Positions 1 through 4,235 of a stretch of 5,093 nt of DNA are shown in pieces; positions within the stretch are counted from its first letter, which is position 1; each line of letters opens with the position of its first letter. The stretch is from assembly GCA_023425485.1 (NCBI GenBank), contig JAFACO010000426.1, forward strand, positions 1 to 5,093. Direction: 5' to 3'. Under the pieces are notes generated by a model. It saw only the letters and a list, made by a program, of their open reading frames with translations. It did not search any database and was not told the DNA's origin. The position numbers were made by a program, and so were the translations under genes. Source of the DNA: Bacillota bacterium. Lineage in GTDB: Bacteria; Bacillota; Clostridia; Lachnospirales; Lachnospiraceae.

Positions 1-16
1 TGAATTGATACGCCAT
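1..16 (-). CDS. 5' end of a truncated gene, product unknown
   Basis: Only five full codons are visible (Met-Ala-Tyr-Gln-Phe) before the gene leaves the window, so no family can be assigned. The start is supported by an AGAGGTG ribosome site at 29-23, six bases before the ATG whose first base is 16. A second in-frame ATG begins at 22 but directly abuts the ribosome site, so it is the less likely start. The gene points the same way as the GabT-type gene and could act in the same pathway, but a terminator-like hairpin and its own candidate promoter lie between them. It may therefore be a separate transcription unit. Confidence 0.5.
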
Positions 17-33
17 ATGCATCACCTCTAATC

Positions 34-80
34 AAAAAAAGCAGCTAGGAACATCTTTGATAGCTCCATCGCTGCTTTTT
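34..80 (-). terminator. Intrinsic terminator hairpin upstream of the left-edge gene
   Basis: Read on the minus strand, AAAAAGCAGC (80-71) pairs with GCTGCTTTTT (45-36). Inside it, GGAGCTATC (67-59) pairs with GATGTTCC (55-48) around an AAA loop, with one bulged base and one G-U pair. Seven T residues follow at 40-34. The A-rich left arm gives a usable U-tract in the opposite direction too. It lies 77 bases after the GabT-type stop codon, so it may simply end that transcript. It is also only five bases before the ribosome site of the next gene and downstream of a candidate promoter, so it may be a leader attenuator. Confidence 0.75.
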
Positions 81-109
81 ATTATTCATGTAACAATTAA
101 TTTAGTAGC

Positions 110-139
110 ATTATAGCTTAAGGATAAGTCAGAAAGCAA
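110..139 (-). promoter_or_regulatory. Candidate sigma-A promoter for the left-edge gene
   Basis: A perfect TATAAT lies at 115-110 on the minus strand, with TTGCTT at 139-134 (three of six consensus bases) and an 18-base spacer. The predicted transcript would start near 103 and have a leader of roughly 85 bases that contains the terminator-like hairpin. The -35 element overlaps the 10-bp palindrome AGCAATTGCT (135-144), a possible operator. The -10 is strong, but the -35 is weak and the region is A/T-rich, so chance is possible. Confidence 0.45.
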
Positions 140-156
140 TTGCTATATGACCAGAG

Positions 157-1512
157 TTAGCTGTTCAATTGCACAAGAGCTTCTTCAAATATTTGAAAAC
201 CCGCTTCCAGTTGTTCGTCCGTTATTACCAGTGGAGCCAGAAAACGAATAACATTACCAAAGGTTCCTGCATTTTCAATTAAAAGGCCCTGGTTTGCACA
301 GGCAGCTACTAATTGATTAACAATTTCAGGATAGGGCTCTTTCGTTTGCTTATTCTTCACGAATTCAATGCCAATCATTGCTCCTAAGCCTCTCACATCC
401 CCGACAATCTCATATTTCTCTTTCCAGGACTCAAAGACTTCCATACATCTACTTCCGATCCTAGCCGAACGTTCTACCAGCCCCTCTTTCTCAATTACCT
501 CTAATACCTTTAGACCTGCCGCACAGGCCAGCGCATTACCGCCATAGGTACCGCCGATAATTCCGGGGGTAATTCCATCCATGATTTCCTTGCTCGCAAT
601 AACCGCACTTATGGGGACTCCGCCTGCAATGGACTTTGCAGCAGTAATAATATCCGGTGCACAAGCCGACTCTTCCCAATAACAGGAAGCAAATAGTTTA
701 CCGGTTCGTCCAAAACCAGTCTGAACCTCATCTGCCACTAATAGAATTCCATGTTCATCGCAGATGCTGCGGACAGCTTTTACCCATTCAAGGGGTGCAG
801 GTATAAATCCACCTTCTCCTTGTAAGGGTTCCAGTACGATTGCAGCAACATGCTCGGCGGGTGTGGTATGCTCGAATATCATCTTTAGATTATTAATATA
901 GTAATCAATAGCCTGTTCCCTGGTCATTCCCTCCGGTCTTCGATATAGATAAGGATATTCTGCACGGTAAATGCCATCCGGAAATGGACCAAGGCCATAG
1001 GAATACGCCCTCTTTGCTGTCATTGTCATGGTAAGAAGGGTTCTGCCATGAAACGCACCGGAAAATACAATGATATTGGGTCGCTTGGTGTATCCTTTTG
1101 CTATTTTAATAGCGTTTTCATCCGCCTCAGCTCCGCTGTTTGCAAACATGACTTTTTTTGCCGCTCCGCGGACCGGTGTTACTTTAGCAAGTTTCTCAGC
1201 TAACTCTATATAGCCTTCATGAGTGACGATATTAAACATACCATGAAAATACTTCTCTGATTGTTCCTTTACCGCCGCAACAAGTTCAGGATGTGAGTAT
1301 CCTACATTAAGAACACCAACTCCACCAATCCAGTCCAGATATCTGTTACCATCCACATCTTCTACCATCGCTCCTTCTCCCCGTTCAATAACACAGGGAT
1401 AAACGCAGCGAATTGCATTTGGGACAATTTCCTTTCGACGTTCCAGAAGGGCTGCAGCTTTGGGACCGGGAAGCTTATCTGTAATAATCTTAGGCAAAGA
1501 CTCTCTTAACAT
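157..1512 (-). CDS. gabT: GabT-type class III aminotransferase (probably 4-aminobutyrate aminotransferase)
   Basis: This is a 451-residue PLP-dependent aminotransferase of the class III (fold type I) family, near full family length and probably cytosolic. It should move the amino group of an omega-amino acid such as GABA to 2-oxoglutarate or pyruvate, giving a semialdehyde. Visible motifs: the phosphate-binding NSGAEADENA (125-134), GAFHGRT (152-158) with the PLP-stacking region, LEPLQGEGGF (227-236), the PLP-nitrogen Asp261 in DEVQTGFGRTGK, Schiff-base Lys293 in AAKSIAGG, and GGTYGGNALAC (320-330). By alignment from memory with E. coli GabT, Arg157, Glu233 and Arg423 match its substrate-site Arg141, Glu211 and Arg398. 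The start follows AGAGGTG (1524-1518) at a five-base spacing. It lies 190 bases downstream of another aminotransferase on the same strand. Related diamine or 5-aminovalerate aminotransferases cannot be excluded. Confidence 0.85.
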   Translation of the reverse strand: MLRESLPKIITDKLPGPKAAALLERRKEIVPNAIRCVYPCVIERGEGAMVEDVDGNRYLDWIGGVGVLNVGYSHPELVAAVKEQSEKYFHGMFNIVTHEGYIELAEKLAKVTPVRGAAKKVMFANSGAEADENAIKIAKGYTKRPNIIVFSGAFHGRTLLTMTMTAKRAYSYGLGPFPDGIYRAEYPYLYRRPEGMTREQAIDYYINNLKMIFEHTTPAEHVAAIVLEPLQGEGGFIPAPLEWVKAVRSICDEHGILLVADEVQTGFGRTGKLFASCYWEESACAPDIITAAKSIAGGVPISAVIASKEIMDGITPGIIGGTYGGNALACAAGLKVLEVIEKEGLVERSARIGSRCMEVFESWKEKYEIVGDVRGLGAMIGIEFVKNKQTKEPYPEIVNQLVAACANQGLLIENAGTFGNVIRFLAPLVITDEQLEAGFQIFEEALVQLNS

Positions 1513-1702
1513 CCTTTCACCTCTTTCTTGAAATTAAGTTCTTATATCTTCTCAACTCAAACTTCTTATTTTATTATCTTGCTTCATAAAATCAATATAT
1601 AAAGTAAATTTGAAAGTTTTTTTGCAGTCTTTTCACACTCACTTCAATTTACAATTTATATACACTAAGAAAAAGCTAGTACTGTAAAGTTTGAGCAATT
1701 AT
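1513..1702. other. Intergenic gap between the two aminotransferase genes
   Basis: This 190-base A/T-rich gap shows no hairpin with a U-tract and no well-spaced -35/-10 pair on the minus strand. TTTACA, TATAAA and GATAAT are present but badly spaced. The GabT-type gene may therefore be read through from the upstream aminotransferase. The 9-bp arms CTCAAACTT (1556-1564) and AAGTTTGAG (1687-1695) are perfect inverted complements 122 bases apart, one next to each gene end. Confidence 0.4.
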
Positions 1703-3028
1703 CTATAATATTTCCTCATCTATATAGGTCAGAACTTCCTCCAGCTTAAGTAACTCTTCTCGTAACTGTTCTTCGGTTATGATAAGTGGAGGCGCTACTA
1801 AGATCATATTCTCATGGGAATAGGTCATGAACCGTTTTTCTTTCAGCTTGCCGATAATCCTTCCCATAATACCTTCCGGATCTTTACCATAAGGAACTAA
1901 GGCTTCCTTCGTTGTCTTATCCTTTACAAATTCAACTGCTGAGAATAAGCCAATGGAGCGTACATCGCCTACACAGGGATGTTTTTCTTTTAAAGTAAGT
2001 AGTATTTCACTTAATACTTTGCCAACCTCATTGACATGCTCGAGGATATTTGCTTCCTCATAGTAATTAACACAGGCAATTCCTGCTGCGCAAGCAAGCG
2101 GATGTCCGCTATAGGTCAAACCACAGGATAGTAAATTATCATCAAAATAGGAGGCAATGGCTTTGCTTACCACTACACCACCAAGGGGTACATATCCACA
2201 GGTGACACCTTTTGCAAAGGTAACCATATCCGGCTTCACATCAAAATGTTCAAATGCAAACATCTTGCCGGTTCTACCCCAACCTGCCATTACTTCATCA
2301 CAAATCATAAGAATTCCAAACTCATCGCATAGTGCCCGCATACCCGGTAGATAGCCTTTTGGTGGAATAAGTATACCATTTGAGCCAGTAACTGTTTCAA
2401 TTACAATAGCGGCTACACTTGCAGGTCCTTCATATATAATCTGTTCACGAAGTTTTGCAATATAATAGTTGGAGGCTGCCTCTTCTGACTCAAAGGGTAC
2501 AATTTCTCTGTACAGGTAGGGATCAAAGAATTTAACAAAACCGGGAATACCTGGTTCCAATGGATATCTTCTGGGTTCGCCAGTTAAATTACCTGCCCCA
2601 AAGGAAGAACCATGGTAGCTGCGATAGCGGCTGAAGATTTTAAATCTACCCGTATACATTCTTGCCATCTTCACTGCATTTTCATTAGCTTCCGCACCTG
2701 CATTGGTAAAGAAGACCTTTCCCATGTTGTCCGGCATTAAATCGATAATCTTCTTAGCCAATTTAGCTCTGGGCTCTGCGCCATAAGCCGGAGAAACATA
2801 ACAATACTTATCGGTTTGTTCTTTAATTGCCTCTGCAATTGCCTTATTACCAAAGCCCAAATTCATATTTACCAACTGAGCTGACATATCTGAATAACGG
2901 TTTCCTTCGTAATCCCACAAATATATTCCCTCTGCCTTCTCAATGGGCAGTGGATTAATATTTTTTTGCTTACTCCAGGATTGCAGACAGTATTCCTTTT
3001 GCATGTTTTTGATCTCTTCACCTGACAT
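1703..3028 (-). CDS. Class III aminotransferase, taurine-pyruvate/omega-amino acid type
   Basis: A complete 441-residue PLP-dependent class III aminotransferase of a different subfamily from its neighbour. Motifs: SAQLVNMNLG (49-58), NAGAEANENAVKMAR (109-123), SRYRSYHG (133-140) with stacking Tyr138, PLP-nitrogen Asp244 in CDEVMAGWGRTGK, Schiff-base Lys273 in FAKGVTCGYVPLG, and GLTYSGHPLACAAG (303-316). The SRYRSYHG, AKGxTxGYVPLG and GLTYSGHP blocks resemble taurine-pyruvate aminotransferases and relatives that usually use pyruvate as acceptor; the substrate cannot be read from sequence. The position of the GabT specificity glutamate is Ser216, and the common EP dipeptide is Glu211-Thr212, so GABA with 2-oxoglutarate is less likely here. 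The start has GAGGAGG (3043-3037) eight bases upstream. An upstream promoter, terminator hairpin and palindrome suggest its own regulation. Confidence 0.85.
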   Translation of the reverse strand: MSGEEIKNMQKEYCLQSWSKQKNINPLPIEKAEGIYLWDYEGNRYSDMSAQLVNMNLGFGNKAIAEAIKEQTDKYCYVSPAYGAEPRAKLAKKIIDLMPDNMGKVFFTNAGAEANENAVKMARMYTGRFKIFSRYRSYHGSSFGAGNLTGEPRRYPLEPGIPGFVKFFDPYLYREIVPFESEEAASNYYIAKLREQIIYEGPASVAAIVIETVTGSNGILIPPKGYLPGMRALCDEFGILMICDEVMAGWGRTGKMFAFEHFDVKPDMVTFAKGVTCGYVPLGGVVVSKAIASYFDDNLLSCGLTYSGHPLACAAGIACVNYYEEANILEHVNEVGKVLSEILLTLKEKHPCVGDVRSIGLFSAVEFVKDKTTKEALVPYGKDPEGIMGRIIGKLKEKRFMTYSHENMILVAPPLIITEEQLREELLKLEEVLTYIDEEIL

Positions 3029-3061
3029 TTGAACATCCTCCTCAATGTAATTCCTGTTATG

Positions 3062-3079
3062 GTGTCAGAACTCTGACAC
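3062..3079. promoter_or_regulatory. 18-bp palindrome, possible operator or leader hairpin
   Basis: GTGTCAGA (3062-3069) and TCTGACAC (3072-3079) are perfect 8-bp inverted half-sites separated by two bases. The site lies directly after the T-tract of the hairpin at 3080-3109 and 18 bases before the ribosome site of the second aminotransferase. As DNA it has the size of a dimeric repressor operator. As RNA it could fold into a 7-bp hairpin with a four-base loop near the ribosome site. Confidence 0.5.
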
Positions 3080-3109
3080 AAAAAAAGAAGCCAGTTGTCC
3101 GAACCAGCT
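3080..3109 (-). terminator. Intrinsic terminator hairpin in the leader of the second aminotransferase
   Basis: On the minus strand AGCTGGTT (3109-3102) pairs with AACTGGCT (3096-3089), eight pairs including two G-U, around the loop CGGAC. It is followed by TCTTTTTTT (3088-3080). It could terminate transcripts of the upstream flavoprotein gene. A good promoter lies between that gene and this hairpin, however, so it also sits inside the predicted leader of the aminotransferase and could act as an attenuator. Confidence 0.65.
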
Positions 3110-3135
3110 CCCTTGCTTTCTTATTTCTTTATCAA

Positions 3136-3164
3136 ATTATATGAGAAGGAGTAGAAATATTCAA
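3136..3164 (-). promoter_or_regulatory. Candidate sigma-A promoter for the second aminotransferase
   Basis: TTGAAT (3164-3159, four of six consensus bases) and a perfect TATAAT (3141-3136) are separated by 17 bases. This is the best-formed promoter in the window. The transcript would start near 3129, about 100 bases before the aminotransferase start, and run through the terminator hairpin and the 18-bp palindrome. The 14-bp palindrome at 3187-3200 lies just upstream of the -35. Confidence 0.6.
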
Positions 3165-3186
3165 TCAATCAATGACCATACTTTTG

Positions 3187-3200
3187 TGTGCAATTGCACA
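3187..3200. promoter_or_regulatory. 14-bp perfect palindrome upstream of the promoter
   Basis: TGTGCAATTGCACA is fully self-complementary. It has no T-tract on either side and no spare loop, so it is more likely a protein-binding site than a terminator. It ends six bases from the stop codon of the flavoprotein gene and lies 22 bases upstream of the -35 at 3159-3164, a position suitable for an activator. Its GCAATTGC core recurs at 136-143 over the other candidate promoter. Confidence 0.4.
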
Positions 3201-3205
3201 ACTCC

Positions 3206-3676
3206 TTACTTGTTAAGGCGTTTCCCATTAATCTCTTTCACCGTTAGCTTCAAAACAGCCACCGCTCTTAGTGCATTTTCTGGAAAGGTGTAATCGTCTT
3301 TGCCAGTATATTGCTTCATAAGAATGTTAAGAGCCTGGGTTTTATATTCGTCCTCTAATTCCTCCAGGATTCCATTCCCGCATACACTCTCGTATTCCAT
3401 AGTATATTCACAGGCTTCCTCTTTTTCTATCAGCTTATGAGAGCAAGACATACTAAAGCCCACATGAGGATTAGTTCTTAATAAATCTAGCTTCTTACCC
3501 ACTTTTGCTCCATGGAAATACAATTCAAAGCTTCCATCCCTTTCAACTGTTCCAAAATTCAAGGGTACAATGTAAGGAAACTCCTCATCATAGAACGCCA
3601 GATGACAAACCTCACAACGCTTTAAGATTTCATAAATCTCCTTTGGATCACTAACTAATCTGTCCTTACGTCTCAT
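3206..3676 (-). CDS. NimA/pyridoxamine 5'-phosphate oxidase-like flavoprotein
   Basis: A complete 156-residue protein resembling the split-barrel FMN-binding family that holds NimA-type nitroimidazole reductases and PNPOx-like proteins. Family-like blocks are RRKDR at the N-terminus (2-6), the helix and first strand EILKRCEVCHLAF (16-28), PYIVPLNFG (34-42), ELYFHGAKVGKKLDLL (51-66), NPHVGFS (69-75) and YESVCGNGILEE (95-106). It is probably cytosolic and binds FMN or a related cofactor; members of this group are often named nitroimidazole resistance proteins without proof. C21 and C24 form a CxxC pair. The start has GGGAG (3688-3684) seven bases upstream; an earlier ATG at 3690 hits a stop after five codons. 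It precedes two PLP enzymes on the same strand, so a B6 link is tempting, but the NimA-like branch is not established as a PLP-forming oxidase. Confidence 0.75.
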   Translation of the reverse strand: MRRKDRLVSDPKEIYEILKRCEVCHLAFYDEEFPYIVPLNFGTVERDGSFELYFHGAKVGKKLDLLRTNPHVGFSMSCSHKLIEKEEACEYTMEYESVCGNGILEELEDEYKTQALNILMKQYTGKDDYTFPENALRAVAVLKLTVKEINGKRLNK

Positions 3677-3690
3677 AGTAACTCTCCCAT

Positions 3691-3749
3691 CTTTTTATTT
3701 GTCTTTTATTTGTCTTTTTATTTGTCTTTTATTAGCCTTTTTTATTTGT
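3691..3749. repeat. Five-unit 11-13 bp tandem repeat in the flavoprotein leader
   Basis: On the plus strand the units are CTTTTTATTTGT (3691-3702), CTTTTATTTGT (3703-3713), CTTTTTATTTGT (3714-3725), the variant CTTTTATTAGC (3726-3736) and CTTTTTTATTTGT (3737-3749). They differ mainly in the length of the T run. On the coding strand this is an A-rich array directly upstream of the ribosome site of the NimA-like gene. Such arrays can slip, changing leader length or promoter spacing. Confidence 0.8.
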
Positions 3750-3791
3750 CCTTCTCATTTTTATTCGAAATGTGTTTATAACTCACATTCA

Positions 3792-3822
3792 TTTATACTT
3801 TTTGCAAATACTAATTACACAA
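3792..3822 (-). promoter_or_regulatory. Weak candidate promoter for the flavoprotein gene
   Basis: TTGTGT (3822-3817) and TATAAA (3797-3792) are 19 bases apart on the minus strand. A second TATAAA at 3780-3775 has no matching -35 at a normal distance. The spacing is long and the region is A/T-rich, so this is only a suggestion for where transcription begins. Confidence 0.2.
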
Positions 3823-3872
3823 ATATGTAGCATAATAAACGAAGGACCGAAAAGCAGCAGTAAGCTTATGCC

Positions 3873-3905
3873 ACCAAGTTTTTTACATCTTAACAGAAAC
3901 TTGGT
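3873..3905. repeat. 9-bp inverted repeat
   Basis: ACCAAGTTT (3873-3881) and AAACTTGGT (3897-3905) are perfect inverted complements around a 15-base loop. There is no T-tract on either side, so it is not a standard terminator. It may be an operator or part of a structured RNA. Confidence 0.5.
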
Positions 3906-4002
3906 AATTATGCAATTTGTGTTTTCAGATAAATCTTCCTTTCTCCTGGCGGACAGGATATAATCATGATACAAGCTAGTGGTATGATATTTCATATTCC
4001 TC

Positions 4003-4032
4003 ATAGATAAAAGCTAATATTTAATTATCTAT
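4003..4032. repeat. 8-bp inverted repeat
   Basis: ATAGATAA (4003-4010) and TTATCTAT (4025-4032) are perfect inverted complements with a 14-base A/T-rich loop. A short partial palindrome, ATAGT-T-ACTAT, follows at 4038-4048. Both are so A/T-rich that chance is a fair explanation. Confidence 0.35.
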
Positions 4033-4059
4033 TCACAATAGTTACTATGTACTTTACCT

Positions 4060-4111
4060 AGTTGCTTATGCGTATTCTAAATATTAAATACAGCGTAGCT
4101 TATAAGCAACT
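4060..4111. repeat. 10-bp inverted repeat with nested stem
   Basis: AGTTGCTTAT (4060-4069) and ATAAGCAACT (4102-4111) are perfect inverted complements. Inside, GCGTATT (4070-4076) can pair with AATAC plus GC (4087-4094) with one bulged A, leaving seven bases unpaired on the right. This gives a plausible two-part RNA or cruciform stem about 125 bases upstream of the LigB-like gene. No U-tract follows, so it is not a terminator. Confidence 0.5.
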
Positions 4112-4155
4112 GTGAGAACGTGTTGCAAATGAACTATGAGAACTTGTTGCAAATG
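4108..4155. repeat. Two-copy 24-bp tandem direct repeat
   Basis: Two adjacent 24-base units (4108-4131 and 4132-4155) share the pattern AACTrTGAGAACkTGTTGCAAATG and differ at two positions. A third partial copy begins with AACTGTG at 4156 and then decays. The first unit overlaps the right arm of the inverted repeat at 4060-4111. The location about 80-130 bases before the LigB-like start suits regulator binding or a structured leader. Confidence 0.75.
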
Positions 4156-4235
4156 AACTGTGTTTACTATTGCCAACTTCAAATCTAATATTGTTTAAAT
4201 TGACGTACTATATAATTAATTACGGAGGTGTTATC

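Larger units (their letters stand above)
3677..4235. other. Long divergent intergenic region without a credible gene
   Basis: These 559 bases separate the minus-strand flavoprotein gene from the plus-strand LigB-like gene. Two overlapping opposite-strand frames of 63 and 71 codons exist (3772-3963 and 3789-4004), but neither has a good ribosome site or family likeness. The region instead holds the tandem array at 3691-3749, inverted repeats at 3873-3905, 4003-4032 and 4060-4111, and a 24-bp direct repeat at 4108-4155. TATAAT boxes at 3959-3964 and 4211-4216 (plus strand) lack good -35 partners; the second would put the transcript start at the ribosome site itself. Confidence 0.6.

Noticed and set aside
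1600..1630. Possible terminator at the A/T-rich T-run between the aminotransferase genes
   Set aside because: The run of T on the plus strand has no GC-bearing stem before it, and on the transcribed minus strand it is a run of A.
2157..2354. Plus-strand frame of 65 codons
   Set aside because: It is antisense to the middle of the second aminotransferase, shows no family likeness, and is explained as a shadow of that gene.
2869..3081. Minus-strand frame of 70 codons overlapping the aminotransferase start
   Set aside because: It overlaps the well-supported aminotransferase start in another frame and would begin inside the 18-bp palindrome region without a ribosome site.
3772..3963. Plus-strand frame of 63 codons
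   Set aside because: It has no clear ribosome site, its composition looks like translated A/T-rich spacer, and it overlaps an opposite frame that is equally weak.
3789..4004. Minus-strand frame of 71 codons with a hydrophobic stretch
   Set aside because: A GAGG lies only about three bases before its second in-frame ATG, the hydrophobic segment (about 44-66) ends near a lysine-rich tail, and no family likeness is seen. A small membrane protein is possible but not supported.
4200..4216. TTGACG followed by TATAAT as a promoter for the LigB-like gene
   Set aside because: The two elements are only five bases apart, far too close for a normal promoter, and the start point would fall on the ribosome site.
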